A stretch of 64,000 bases of DNA from Rhodococcus jostii RHA1 (GTDB taxonomy: Bacteria; Actinomycetota; Actinomycetes; Mycobacteriales; Mycobacteriaceae), in NCBI RefSeq assembly GCF_000014565.1, contig NC_008268.1:5956501-6020500 (forward strand), in the 5' to 3' direction. The position numbers and the translations under genes were made by a program. Below are positions 51,124 to 59,802 of the stretch, piece by piece (the first letter of the stretch is position 1; each line of letters opens with the position of its first letter). The notes beneath the pieces are model-generated. The model had not been told where the DNA came from. It ran no database searches and worked only from the letters and a program-made list of their open reading frames with translations.

Positions 51124-51696
51124 TCACGTCGCGCGCAGTCGCCGCACCCGTTGCACCCCCCGCCACGCGAACCACAGCAGGAACGCGAGTAGCGGGATGA
51201 CGAGCAGCGGAAGCAGCAGGGCGATCAGGGATGTGACGAACGAGACGACGTCCTCGATCACCGACACCACGGGATTGGCCAGTCCGCCGGTGGAGGCCGT
51301 GCTCACGGCACGGGTGCCGGTCTGCGCGGTGCTGAACGCCAGAGCCGTGGGCGCGCCGATGACGATTCCGGCGATCGCGGCGGTCGACGGGTCCACGTCC
51401 GCGAAGGCCGCCCAGGTCGCGATGACACCCGCCACGGGGCCGGTGACGTTGCCGATCACGGACAGCACGTTGTCGACGAACGGGATGAGATCGGCGGTCA
51501 GTTCCACCACTGTCGCGATCGACAGCGCCACCAGCGCCCCGGTCGAACCGAGCCACCGCATCGACTCGTTCAGGGTCACCCCGAGCACCTCGAAGTGCAC
51601 CGCGGCGCTGAGCATCAGCAACGGCAGGAACGTGCGCAGTCCCGACGCGGCGGCGAGGCCGAGACCGAGCAGTCCGGGCAGAACCCAGGTCTCCAT
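51124..51696 (-). CDS. DUF4126 membrane protein
   Basis: The 190-residue protein has about five to six membrane helices and the DUF4126 pattern: GLAAASGLRTFLPLLMLSAAVH near the start, ELTADLIPFVDNVLSVIGNVTGPVAGVIA in the middle and a C-terminal SLIALLLPLLVIPLLAFLLWF helix followed by a basic tail. The function of the family is not known. It lies 17 bases upstream of the hydrolase gene on the same strand and is probably co-transcribed with it. Confidence 0.88.
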   Translation of the reverse strand: METWVLPGLLGLGLAAASGLRTFLPLLMLSAAVHFEVLGVTLNESMRWLGSTGALVALSIATVVELTADLIPFVDNVLSVIGNVTGPVAGVIATWAAFADVDPSTAAIAGIVIGAPTALAFSTAQTGTRAVSTASTGGLANPVVSVIEDVVSFVTSLIALLLPLLVIPLLAFLLWFAWRGVQRVRRLRAT

Positions 51697-51858
51697 GCAC
51701 GGAGTGTAGGGGCCCGGCGACCACGGCAGGCGGGCATCGCGGCCGAGATCTCAGAGAAGCATCACAGAACTCACACAATCGGCGATTAGCGTCTGCATCA
51801 CCAGTTGTTCCAACGGATTACGTCCGAGACAGCCCCGACTCCAGGAAGGTGCCGCACC

Positions 51859-52170
51859 ATGAACGTCGTACAGCTGACCGCCGGTGATGTCGTCGCCGCC
51901 ATGTTCTCCCTCGACTTCGTCGACGGCGGATTCCGCCGGGAGGCGCTCGAGCGGATTCACCGGGGAGCGATCGACGAGTGGGTGATGGCGCTCACCGGGT
52001 CGGGTCTGTTCTCGAACCGCGCGGTCGCGGACGTCGTCCGGGCATGGCGCGAGGATCCGCGAGTACTGCTCGATTCCCTTCTGGTGGAGGCTGATCCGGT
52101 GACGTTCGACCGCTACCGCTCCGCCTGGTACGAGTTGGACGTCGTGGCCTCGTACGGTGCCGCCGCGTAG
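51859..52170 (+). CDS. Hypothetical protein
   Basis: The 103-residue product is predicted mostly helical (VVQLTAGDVVAAMFSLDFVDGGFRREALERIHRGAIDEWVMALTGSGLFS, then ADVVRAWREDPRVLLDSL). No cofactor or metal motif is seen and I do not recognise the family. CCAGGAAGGTG lies before the ATG at 51859, a usable ribosome site; the longer in-frame start at 51805 lacks one. It converges with the HxlR gene after 7 bases. Confidence 0.65.
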   Translation: MNVVQLTAGDVVAAMFSLDFVDGGFRREALERIHRGAIDEWVMALTGSGLFSNRAVADVVRAWREDPRVLLDSLLVEADPVTFDRYRSAWYELDVVASYGAAA

Positions 52171-52177
52171 GCGGACC

Positions 52178-52822
52178 TCAGGGAATGCTGAAGATGTCGG
52201 CGAACGTGGCGAGCAGCGCCGGGTCGCCGGTGACGGACACGCTGCCGAGGGCGATGGCGTCCTCCGGGGTGATCTCGCGCGCCATCAGTGCCTTCACCGC
52301 AGGCCCGGTCTCGATCACGAGGTCGGGCCGGTCGGCCGCGCCCTCCACGACCTCGAGTTCGCCTCGGTCGATGCGGGCCGACAGCACGATCGGCCCGAGT
52401 CGCAGTTCATAGGTGAGGCTGACGTCCCGCGCGACGTCGGGGTGGAACGTCGACCGCAGGGCCATCACCATCGAGTCGACGGTCACGGCATCGTCGGGGT
52501 CGGGTTCGCCGAGAGTGCGCGCACCCCACCGGCCCAGCGACTTCACGGCGTCCTCCAGAGCGTTGCCGTAGTCGGTGAGTTCGTAGACCACGGCGTTCGA
52601 CGGCCGGGGCAGCGCGCGGCGCGCGATCACGTCGGCGTCCTCGAGTTCCTTCAGGCGGGCCGACAGGATGTTCGACGGGATGCCGGGCAAACCCTGCTTG
52701 AGATCCGTGTATCGCCGCGGTCCGACGAGGAGATCTCGGACGATGAGCAGTGCCCAGCGTTGTCCCACGATGTCCAGGGCGTGTGCGAGTCCGCAGTACT
52801 GCCCGTAAGCGTGCCGTGCCAT
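52178..52822 (-). CDS. HxlR-type regulator fused to an SCP2-like domain
   Basis: The 214-residue protein has an N-terminal HxlR winged helix (YCGLAHALDIVGQRWALLIVRDLLVGPRRYTDLKQGLPGIPSNILSARLKEL). The C-terminal domain of about 95 residues ends ETGPAVKALMAREITPEDAIALGSVSVTGDPALLATFADIF, typical of sterol-carrier-protein-2-like lipid pockets. Such fusions may sense a hydrophobic ligand. TATAGT lies 7 bases before the ATG at 52822 on the minus strand, so it is probably leaderless. It is divergent from a VOC protein gene, which it is likely to regulate; VOC enzymes commonly pair with HxlR regulators. Confidence 0.88.
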   Translation of the reverse strand: MARHAYGQYCGLAHALDIVGQRWALLIVRDLLVGPRRYTDLKQGLPGIPSNILSARLKELEDADVIARRALPRPSNAVVYELTDYGNALEDAVKSLGRWGARTLGEPDPDDAVTVDSMVMALRSTFHPDVARDVSLTYELRLGPIVLSARIDRGELEVVEGAADRPDLVIETGPAVKALMAREITPEDAIALGSVSVTGDPALLATFADIFSIP

Positions 52823-52827
52823 GGTTT

Positions 52828-52846
52828 CAACTATAGACCGAAGTTG
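52828..52846. promoter_or_regulatory. Candidate HxlR operator at the regulator/VOC divergent promoter
   Basis: CAACT (52828-52832) and AGTTG (52842-52846) flank the HxlR gene's -10 box TATAGT, a 9-base gap. A second small inverted repeat, TTGAT/ATCAA, lies at 52851-52863. Both fit an autoregulated, divergently controlled promoter. The motif differs from the TGACTAT sites of the other HxlR cassette. Confidence 0.35.
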
Positions 52847-52960
52847 CCTATTGATATCATCAAGTTTCTTTTTACAACATTGGTACGTGATCTGCTCCAC
52901 AAAGGTCGTATGGCTCGTCACTTGAAATCGGCTCCACCTCACCGACGGAAAGAGAATTCG

Positions 52961-53374
52961 ATGTCGACCATGATCTTCGTGAACCTCCCCGTGAAGGACC
53001 TCGGCAAGTCGACGGCCTTCTACGAGGCGCTCGGCTATAAGAAGAACCCGCAGTTCTCGGACGAGAACGCGTCGTCGATCGTCGTCAGCGAGCACATCCA
53101 CGTCATGCTGCTGACGGAGAAGTTCTTCTCCACCTTCACCAAGAAGGCCGTCGCCGACGCCACCACGACCACCGAATCCATCATCTGCATCTCCGCGGAC
53201 AGTCGTGAGGCCGTCGACGCGCTGGCCGACAAGGCGCTCGCGTCGGGCGGATCCTTCTCCAACGACCCGATGGACCAGGGGTTCATGTACGGCCGCAGCT
53301 TCCAGGACCCGGACGGTCACCTCTGGGAGATCATGTGGATGGATGCCGCTGCGGCACAGGGGCAGGAATCGTGA
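52961..53374 (+). CDS. VOC-family protein
   Basis: The 137-residue single VOC domain begins MIFVNLPVKDLGKSTAFYEALGYKKNPQF and ends YGRSFQDPDGHLWEIMWMD, with the usual DPDGxxWE metal-site segment; the first-strand position carries Asn instead of His (FVNLPV), as in the extradiol-like/YkcA subgroup. Related proteins are often annotated as glyoxalase-like and lie beside HxlR regulators. Substrate unknown. GGAAAGAG precedes the ATG at 52961. Its stop overlaps the start of the next small gene (GTGA), so they are translated together. Confidence 0.88.
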   Translation: MSTMIFVNLPVKDLGKSTAFYEALGYKKNPQFSDENASSIVVSEHIHVMLLTEKFFSTFTKKAVADATTTTESIICISADSREAVDALADKALASGGSFSNDPMDQGFMYGRSFQDPDGHLWEIMWMDAAAAQGQES

Positions 53375-53553
53375 GCACCGCGACCACACCCGTCACGCCG
53401 GAGTCGGGAACCGCGCGCACCAACTGGCGCGTCGAGAAGCCGTTGTTCAGCACGGTGCTGTTCGCGGTGTACGTCGGAACCGCGGTCTGGGCGGGTCTGT
53501 ACCTGCGCGATCGCACGGTCCGCGAACTGCTCCCGCTGCGCCGCGAGGGCTGA
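53371..53553 (+). CDS. Small single-pass membrane protein
   Basis: The 60-residue protein has one membrane helix (FSTVLFAVYVGTAVWAGLYL) and short basic ends. The GTG start overlaps the VOC stop codon by four bases, so it is part of the same operon. I recognise no family. It might anchor or regulate the VOC protein, but this is only suggested by coupling. Confidence 0.65.
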   Translation: MSTATTPVTPESGTARTNWRVEKPLFSTVLFAVYVGTAVWAGLYLRDRTVRELLPLRREG

Positions 53554-53616
53554 CCCGGGCGGGTCGGCGCGAGTTAACCGCGTGCCGATTCGCTCGAACC
53601 CTCGTAGCGTGGAGTG

Positions 53617-55002
53617 GTGACGTCATCGGAACACAGACCTTCCACCGTCGGCGAGCTCCGCGAGTCGGGCCACGTTCAACGCACCGTCAAGGAGGAGATC
53701 CGCGAGAATCTGCTCGCGGCCCTACGCGACGGTCGTGATCCGTGGCCCGGCATCGTCGGTTTCGAGGAGACGGTGGAACCACAGCTCGAACGGGCTCTCA
53801 TCGCGGGTCACGACGTGGTGTTGCTCGGCGAACGTGGTCAGGGCAAGACCCGCCTCCTCCGCACCCTCAATCTGCTCCTCGACGAATGGACCCCGGTGAT
53901 CGCCGGTTCCGAACTCGGGGAGCATCCCTATGAGCCCATCACCCCGGCGTCGATCCGCCGGGCGCAGGAACTGGGCGACACCCTCCCCGTCGCGTGGCGG
54001 CACCGCAGCGAGCGGTATTCGGAGAAACTCGCGACCCCCGACACGTCGGTGGCGGACCTCGTCGGCGACGTGGATCCGGTCAAGGTCGCGGAGGGCCGGA
54101 GTCTCGGCGACCCGGAAACCATTCACTTCGGGCTCGTTCCCCGCGCCCACCGGGGCATCGTCGCCATCAACGAACTGCCCGACCTCGCCGAACGCATCCA
54201 GGTGTCGCTGCTCAACGTCATGGAGGAACGCGACATCCAGGTCCGCGGGTACACCCTCCGGCTCCCGCTGGACGTCCTGATGGTGGCCAGCGCGAACCCG
54301 GAGGACTACACGAACCGCGGTCGCATCATCACCCCGTTGAAGGACCGGTTCGGTGCCGAGATCCGCACCCACTACCCGACCCGGCTCGACGACGAGGTCG
54401 CGGTCATCCTGCAGGAAGCGCATCTCACCGCGGAGGTGCCCGAGTACCTCCTCGAGATCCTGGCCCGATTCACCCGTCTGCTCCGAGAGTCGACGTCGGT
54501 CGATCAGCGGTCGGGTGTGTCCGCCCGCTTCGCTGTGGCAGGCGCCGAAACCGTCAGCGCCGCTGCGGTGCATCGCGGCGCCGTGCTCGGTGAGGCAGAT
54601 CCGGTCGCGCGGCCTGTCGACCTCGAGACCGTCGTCGACGTGCTGCGGGGCAAGGTGGAATTCGAATCCGGTGAGGAGGGGCGCGAGATCGAGGTCCTGG
54701 AGCACCTGCTCCGGCGGGCGACGGCCGACACGGTCCGCACCCGGCTCGGCGGCATCGACCTGGCGGAACTCGTGGACGCGGTCGAGCAGGGCGACCCGGT
54801 GGTGACCGGTGAGCGGATCACGGCGAAGGCGCTGCTGAACGAGCTGCCCGAACTCGAGGTCCTCGACGAGCTGGCAGAGCGTCTCGGCGCGGAGTCCGAC
54901 GGCGAGAGGGCCGCGGCCGCCGAGTTCGCCCTCGAAGGGCTGTACCTGGCGCGGCGGATCTCGAAGAACCCGGACATCAACGGGCAGACGGTGTATTCGT
55001 AA
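53617..55002 (+). CDS. MoxR/magnesium-chelatase-like AAA+ ATPase (Rv0958-like)
   Basis: The 461-residue AAA+ protein has Walker A in VVLLGERGQGKTRLLRTL near residue 70, Walker B-like RGIVAINELPDLAERIQVSLLNVMEERD, sensor 1 MVASANPEDYTNRG and the arginine finger region RFGAEIRTHYP, like the ChlI/BchI and MoxR groups. With the next gene (a VWA protein) it forms an ATPase/VWA pair, a layout that usually remodels or activates a client protein. GTG codons at 53614 and 53617 are both possible; TAGCGT at 53605-53610 places a leaderless start at 53617. Neither partner has a known client here. It overlaps the VWA gene by one base. Confidence 0.9.
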   Translation: MTSSEHRPSTVGELRESGHVQRTVKEEIRENLLAALRDGRDPWPGIVGFEETVEPQLERALIAGHDVVLLGERGQGKTRLLRTLNLLLDEWTPVIAGSELGEHPYEPITPASIRRAQELGDTLPVAWRHRSERYSEKLATPDTSVADLVGDVDPVKVAEGRSLGDPETIHFGLVPRAHRGIVAINELPDLAERIQVSLLNVMEERDIQVRGYTLRLPLDVLMVASANPEDYTNRGRIITPLKDRFGAEIRTHYPTRLDDEVAVILQEAHLTAEVPEYLLEILARFTRLLRESTSVDQRSGVSARFAVAGAETVSAAAVHRGAVLGEADPVARPVDLETVVDVLRGKVEFESGEEGREIEVLEHLLRRATADTVRTRLGGIDLAELVDAVEQGDPVVTGERITAKALLNELPELEVLDELAERLGAESDGERAAAAEFALEGLYLARRISKNPDINGQTVYS

Positions 55003-56975
55003 TGACCCGCAAGGCGGAGCGCGGACCGCACAACGCGCGGTACGGGCCGTACGAGGGTGGTGATCCGCTGGCACCGCCGGTGGACCTGCGCGAGGCCCTG
55101 GCCGCGATCGGCGACGACGTGTTCGCGGGCACGTCGCCGCGGCAGGCGCTGCGCGAGATGCTCCGGCGCGGCAACCGGGACATGCGCGGCCTGGACGAGC
55201 TTGCGGCCGAGGCCAATCGGCGTCGCCGTGAGCTGCTGAAGCGGAACAACCTGAACGGCACACTCGAAGAGGTCCGGGAACTCCTCGACCGCGCGGTGCT
55301 CGAGGAACGCAAGACACTGGCCCGCGCGCTCGACGACGACGCCCGCTTCTCCGAGATGCGCCTCGAGGAACTGTCGCCGTCCACCGCGCAGGCCGTGCAG
55401 GAACTCGCCGACTACGACTGGCGCAGTTCGGAGGCCCGCGAGGACTACGAGAAGATCCGGGACCTCCTGGGCCGAGAGGTGCTGGACCAGCGGTTCGCCG
55501 GCATGAAACAGGCCCTCGAGGGTGCCACGGAAGAAGACCGCGAACGCATCCGCGAGATGCTCACCGATCTCAACGACCTGCTGGACAAGCACTCCCGCGG
55601 TGAGGACACGCAGGAACAGTTCGACGAGTTCATGGACAAGCACGGGGAATACTTCCCCGAGGACCCGCAGAACGTCGAGGAACTGCTCGACTCACTGGCG
55701 CAGCGGGCGGCGGCGGCGCAGCGCCTGCGGAACTCCCTGTCGCAGGAGCAGCGCGACGAACTTGATGCACTGGCGCAGCAGGCGTTCGGCGATCCGTCGC
55801 TGATCGGACAGCTGGACCGGCTGGACCAGCATCTGCAGGCCGCGCGCCCGGGTGAGGACTGGCAGGGCGCGCAGCGGTTCCGCGGCGACGACGGCATGGG
55901 CCTGGGCGAGGGCACCGGGGCGTTGCAGGACATCGCGGAACTCGAGTCGCTCGCCGAGCAACTGTCGCAGCAGTATGCGGGCGCACAACTCGACGACATC
56001 GATGCGGACTCTCTGGCGCGGCAACTCGGCGACGAGGCGGCGGCCGATGCGCAGACCCTCGCCGAACTCGAGAAGGCCCTGCGCGATCAGGGCTTCTTCG
56101 ACCGCGGGGCGGACGGCCAGTGGCGCCTGTCGCCCAAGGCGATGCGGCAACTCGGTCAGACGGCTCTGCGGGACGTGGCGCAGCAGCTGTCTTCGCGTGG
56201 CGGGCAACGGGAGACGCGCCGCGCCGGGGCGATGGGGGAGCCGACCGGAGCGTCCCGAGAATGGGCGTTCGGCGACACCGAGCCGTGGGACGTCACGCGC
56301 ACGATCACCAACGCCGTGCTGCGGGCGGCGTCCGATCCGGTCGAGCGCGGTCGCGTCCCCGTCCGGTTGTCCGTGTCGGACGTGGAGGTGATGGAGACCG
56401 AGCAGCGGTCGCAGGCGGCGGTCGCGCTGCTGGTCGACACGTCGTTCTCGATGGTGATGGAGGGCCGGTGGGTGCCGATGAAACGCACCGCCCTCGCCCT
56501 GAACCACTTGGTGAGCACCCGGTTCCGCAGCGACGAACTGCAGCTCATCTCGTTCGGCAGGCACGCGCAGGTGCTGACGCCGTCGGAGCTGGCCGGCCTG
56601 GACGGCGCGTGGGACCAGGGCACCAATCTGCATCACGCGCTGCTGCTGGCGGCCCGCCATCTGCGCCGGCACCCCAACGCCCAGCCGGTGGTCCTGATCG
56701 TCACCGACGGTGAGCCGACGGCCCACCTCGAGCCGGACGGCTTCGCGTACTTCGACTACCCGCCGAGCGCCCGGACCCTCGGTCTGACGGTCCGGGAACT
56801 CGACACCCTCGCCCGCCTCGGCGCTCACGTCACGTTCTTCCGGCTCGGTGAGGATCCCGGTCTCGCGCGGGTGGTGGACCGGATGGCCGAGCGGGTCGGC
56901 GGACGCGTCGTGGCGCCCGGGCTGGACGGTCTGGGCGCGGCCGTCGTCAGCGACTACATGCGTCGCCGCCGCTAG
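55002..56975 (+). CDS. VWA-domain protein, partner of the AAA+ ATPase (Rv0959-like)
   Basis: The 657-residue protein has a long N-terminal region (about 1-420) predicted to be helical and coiled-coil-like, rich in Glu, Asp, Gln and Arg. A C-terminal von Willebrand A domain (about 455-657) follows. The metal-binding MIDAS motif is DTSFSM (DxSxS), with GTNLHHALLLA and VTDGEPTAH as later metal-loop elements. VWA partners of MoxR-type ATPases link ATP use to a client. Start ATG 55002 overlaps the ATPase stop (TAATG), so production is coupled. It ends just before the palindrome at 56979. Confidence 0.9.
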   Translation: MTRKAERGPHNARYGPYEGGDPLAPPVDLREALAAIGDDVFAGTSPRQALREMLRRGNRDMRGLDELAAEANRRRRELLKRNNLNGTLEEVRELLDRAVLEERKTLARALDDDARFSEMRLEELSPSTAQAVQELADYDWRSSEAREDYEKIRDLLGREVLDQRFAGMKQALEGATEEDRERIREMLTDLNDLLDKHSRGEDTQEQFDEFMDKHGEYFPEDPQNVEELLDSLAQRAAAAQRLRNSLSQEQRDELDALAQQAFGDPSLIGQLDRLDQHLQAARPGEDWQGAQRFRGDDGMGLGEGTGALQDIAELESLAEQLSQQYAGAQLDDIDADSLARQLGDEAAADAQTLAELEKALRDQGFFDRGADGQWRLSPKAMRQLGQTALRDVAQQLSSRGGQRETRRAGAMGEPTGASREWAFGDTEPWDVTRTITNAVLRAASDPVERGRVPVRLSVSDVEVMETEQRSQAAVALLVDTSFSMVMEGRWVPMKRTALALNHLVSTRFRSDELQLISFGRHAQVLTPSELAGLDGAWDQGTNLHHALLLAARHLRRHPNAQPVVLIVTDGEPTAHLEPDGFAYFDYPPSARTLGLTVRELDTLARLGAHVTFFRLGEDPGLARVVDRMAERVGGRVVAPGLDGLGAAVVSDYMRRRR

Positions 56976-56978
56976 CCC

Positions 56979-57018
56979 GTGAGTACTTGTTAACCGCCCG
57001 CGGTTAAGAAGTACTCAC
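56979..57018. repeat. 40-bp palindrome, variant copy C of the GTGAGTACTTG family
   Basis: Eighteen-base arms (56979-56996 and 57001-57018) start GTGAGTACTTGTTAACC and pair with one mismatch around a 4-base loop. The outer half equals copies A (7059) and B (10771), while the inner part has TTAACC for TCAACC. It lies between the VWA gene and the convergent aguA gene and probably terminates both. Confidence 0.85.
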
Positions 57019-57025
57019 AGGCGCG

Positions 57026-58048
57026 TCAGCGCACGGCGGGCTGATGCTGGGTGATGCAGTGAATTCCGCCGCCGCGCGCGAAGAGCGGGCGGGCGTCGAC
57101 CGACACGACCGTGCGTCCGGGGTAGGCCGCCGACAGGATCGCGACCGCTTCCTCGTCCGCGGGATCGTCGAAGCTGCACGCGATGACGCCGCCGTTGACG
57201 ACGAAATGGTTGATGTAGCTGTAGTCGACGAAACCCTCCTCGTCGCGCAGGACCGTCGGCGCGGGGACGGTGATGATCTCCCACGACTCACCGCGGGCGT
57301 CGGTGGTCTGCTTCAGCAGGTCGATGACGGCCTTGCTGACCTCGAAGTCGGGGTGTTCGGGGTTCCGCTGGTCGTGCACCAGGACGACGCCCGGTGACGG
57401 GATGGCGGCGACGATGTCGACATGTCCGCGCGTGCCGTACGTGTCCTGGTCCCGGGTCAGTCCGCGCGGTAGCCAGATGACCTTCGTGGCACCGATCGTC
57501 CGGGCGAGCTCGGCCTCGATGTCGGCTTTCGACAGTTCGGGGTTGCGGCCGGGGTCGAGTTGCACGGTCTCGGTCACCAGCACGGTGCCGAGGCCGTCGA
57601 CCTGGATGCCGCCGCCCTCGTTGACGATGGGCGAGTCGACGAGTTCGGCCCCGGACCGCTCGACCACCAGTGCGCCGATCTTCGAGTCCTTGTCCCACTG
57701 GGCCCAGTCCTGGCCGCCCCAGCCGTTGAAGATCCAGTCGACGCCGCCGAGGCGCCCGTCCTCGGACAGCACGAATGTGGGTCCGATGTCGCGCATCCAG
57801 GCGTCGTTCAGCGGCGCCTCGACGATGTCGATGTCGGCGGACAGGTATTCCTTGGCTGCGGACACCTGTCCGGGGTCGACGACGACGGTGACGGGCTCGA
57901 ACCGGGCGACGGCGTGCGCCACCTCGGCCCACGTGGTGCGTGCCTCGTGGTGTTCCTCGGGGGTGTCGCCCAGGGAGTAGCCCTCACTGGGGTAGGCCAT
58001 CCAGGTGCGTTCGTGCAGTTCGCCTTCCGCGGGCATGCGCCAGGTCAT
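57026..58048 (-). CDS. aguA: Agmatine deiminase
   Basis: The 340-residue enzyme of the guanidine-modifying (PAD-like) superfamily converts agmatine to N-carbamoylputrescine and ammonia. It shows MPAEGELHERTWMAYPS, the substrate-binding NDAWMRDIGPTFVL, GTRGHVDIVA with the catalytic His, and the nucleophile Cys in GGGIHCITQHQP near residue 333. The length and motif order fit AguA and not arginine deiminase. Its start codon overlaps the aguB stop by one base (TGATG), so both are made from one message. The shifted upstream frame is not real. Confidence 0.95.
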   Translation of the reverse strand: MTWRMPAEGELHERTWMAYPSEGYSLGDTPEEHHEARTTWAEVAHAVARFEPVTVVVDPGQVSAAKEYLSADIDIVEAPLNDAWMRDIGPTFVLSEDGRLGGVDWIFNGWGGQDWAQWDKDSKIGALVVERSGAELVDSPIVNEGGGIQVDGLGTVLVTETVQLDPGRNPELSKADIEAELARTIGATKVIWLPRGLTRDQDTYGTRGHVDIVAAIPSPGVVLVHDQRNPEHPDFEVSKAVIDLLKQTTDARGESWEIITVPAPTVLRDEEGFVDYSYINHFVVNGGVIACSFDDPADEEAVAILSAAYPGRTVVSVDARPLFARGGGIHCITQHQPAVR

Positions 58049-59028
58049 CAGGCCCTCCCGAACGGGGAGGCGTGATCGACCGGCTCGGTGAGGACGCCGT
58101 ACGTGTCGGGGCGCCGGGTGGCCAGGAACGGGAACAGGGCCAGCCAGTCTTCGCGCTGCTGCAGGTCGAGGTCGGCGACGAGGACTGCGGATTCGTCGCG
58201 GGGGGCCTGCGCGAGGATCCGGCCGTAGGGGTCGGAGATGAACGACGAGCCGTAGAACGTGATGAGGCCTTCGCTGCCGTGGCGGTTGGGCACCACCATG
58301 AAGGTGCCGTTCGCGATGCCGTTGCCGACGATCACCTGCTGCCACAGCGGCTGGGTGTCGAACTGCGGGTGGTCGGGCTCGGAGCCGATCGCGGTGGGGT
58401 ACACCAGGATCTCGGCGCCGCCGAGCGAGTACGCGCGGGCGACCTCGGGGAACCACTCGTCCCAGCACGTCGGCAGTCCGAGCTTCACCCCGCCGAGTGC
58501 CTCGGCGGTGTGGACGGGGTACGGATCGGTTGCGGGACCGCCGCGGAAGTAGGTGTCCTCGTAGTAGCCGGCGGTGACGGGAATGTGCAGCTTGCGGGTG
58601 CGCGCGAGCAGTTCACCGGAGGGGGCGACGAGGATGGCCGTGTTGAACCCGAGACCGTCCTCGTACTGCACGCCGTCCTCGGAGTCGTTCCGCTCGTACA
58701 GCGACGCGTGGACGAGGACGCCGTGTTCCGCGGCGGCCTTGGCGGCGAACGTGAACGTGGGGCCGGTGAGGAGGTCCTCGGCGGTACGTCCCGGGTTGTC
58801 GCCACCCGGCGTCGACGCGGGGTAGCGGCTCAGTGTGAGTTCGGGGAGGAACACCACGCGCGCGCCGAGTTTCGCTGCCGCGGCGATGCCCTCGTCGAGT
58901 TCGGCCCGCAGGTCCTCGTCGTTGTCGTGCCAGCGGTGCTGGACGAGGCCGACGCGGAGCGGGGTGCGTCCCGTCTCGCGCGTCCTCGACAGGGACTCGG
59001 GAGGGGTGAGGGCGGTAATCGTCAACAT
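58048..59028 (-). CDS. aguB: N-carbamoylputrescine amidase (nitrilase family)
   Basis: The 326-residue nitrilase-fold enzyme hydrolyses N-carbamoylputrescine to putrescine, CO2 and ammonia, the step after AguA. The Glu-Lys-Cys triad is in VVFLPELTLSRY, ARTRKLHIPVT and LGLPTCWDEWFPEVAR. An N-terminal extension of about 20 residues precedes the domain; the ATG at 59028 is the only good start. Adjacent aguA settles the specific name over other nitrilases. It is divergent from the TetR gene with a perfect palindrome between them. Confidence 0.93.
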   Translation of the reverse strand: MLTITALTPPESLSRTRETGRTPLRVGLVQHRWHDNDEDLRAELDEGIAAAAKLGARVVFLPELTLSRYPASTPGGDNPGRTAEDLLTGPTFTFAAKAAAEHGVLVHASLYERNDSEDGVQYEDGLGFNTAILVAPSGELLARTRKLHIPVTAGYYEDTYFRGGPATDPYPVHTAEALGGVKLGLPTCWDEWFPEVARAYSLGGAEILVYPTAIGSEPDHPQFDTQPLWQQVIVGNGIANGTFMVVPNRHGSEGLITFYGSSFISDPYGRILAQAPRDESAVLVADLDLQQREDWLALFPFLATRRPDTYGVLTEPVDHASPFGRA

Positions 59029-59065
59029 TGTGTTTCCTCGGATGTTCGGTTCGGCGAGCGCCTAA

Positions 59066-59082
59066 AACGAATTGGATTCGTT
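59066..59082. promoter_or_regulatory. Perfect 17-bp palindrome between aguBA and the TetR gene
   Basis: AACGAAT-TGG-ATTCGTT, 7-base arms with a 3-base centre, lies 38 bases before the aguB start codon on its strand and 109 bases before the TetR start. Size and symmetry fit a TetR-family operator, so the adjacent TetR protein may control aguBA and itself. Confidence 0.65.
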
Positions 59083-59190
59083 AAGTATGGTGGGTGAATG
59101 CTCGGCGATCAAGGGGTGGGGCGTGACGATTTCGATTCCTTCGGTATCCACCCTGGTCGCCGGTGACACACACCGACCAGGAGGGCACCC

Positions 59191-59802
59191 ATGCCACGGC
59201 CATCACAGCGACTGCTGTCGCCGGAGATCATCACCGAAGCTGCCATGCGCATGGTGGACCTCACCGGTGATTTCACGATGCCGGGTCTCGCCGAACGGCT
59301 GAAGGTGCGGCCCTCCTCGCTGTACAACCACGTGTCCGGGAGGGCGGAGATCATCGAATTGATGCGTGCCCGCATGATGGCGGGCATCGTGGTGGCGGAC
59401 CCCGACGGCAAGTGGAGCGAGACGGTGGCCGGCCTGGCGCGCGAGTATCGGCGCAACTACGCCGAGCATCCTCGGCTGATTCCTCTGTTCACCGCGCACA
59501 CAGTGCAGTCCGGTGTGGCTTTCGGGCTGTACAACGCGCTGGCGCAGGCATTCTCGGACGGTGGCTTCACGCCCGAGGAGATTCTGCACGCCATCACGAC
59601 GGTCGACAGCTTCGTGCTGGGGTCGGCGCTGGACCTCGCCGCCCCCGAAGTGGTCTGGGCGACCGCTCCGGAGGCGAACGAGGCCATGCTGGCCGCCCTC
59701 GCCACGTCCGGGCCGAACCCCGGACGGGCGGATGCAGCATTCGAGTTCGGGCTGCGGACGCTTATCGCGGGCTTGGTGGCGCAGGCTCCGATCGAGCCGT
59801 GA
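59191..59802 (+). CDS. TetR-family transcriptional regulator
   Basis: The 203-residue regulator has an N-terminal helix-turn-helix (PEIITEAAMRMVDLTGDFTMPGLAERLKVRPSSLYNHVSGRAEIIELM) and a ligand domain of the TetR_C (tetracycline-repressor-like) kind: FTAHTVQSGVAFGLYNALAQAFSDGGFTPEEILHAITTVDSFVLGSALDL. GGAGG lies 6 bases before the ATG. It is divergent from aguB, the palindrome at 59066 lying between, and overlaps the permease gene tail-to-tail by 41 bases. It likely senses agmatine, putrescine or a derivative; this is inference from position. Confidence 0.9.
   Translation: MPRPSQRLLSPEIITEAAMRMVDLTGDFTMPGLAERLKVRPSSLYNHVSGRAEIIELMRARMMAGIVVADPDGKWSETVAGLAREYRRNYAEHPRLIPLFTAHTVQSGVAFGLYNALAQAFSDGGFTPEEILHAITTVDSFVLGSALDLAAPEVVWATAPEANEAMLAALATSGPNPGRADAAFEFGLRTLIAGLVAQAPIEP

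Noticed and set aside
53617..56975. Magnesium/cobalt chelatase subunits
   Set aside because: The ATPase/VWA pair resembles ChlI/ChlD, but no large ChlH/CobN subunit or tetrapyrrole gene is near; called a MoxR-VWA pair.
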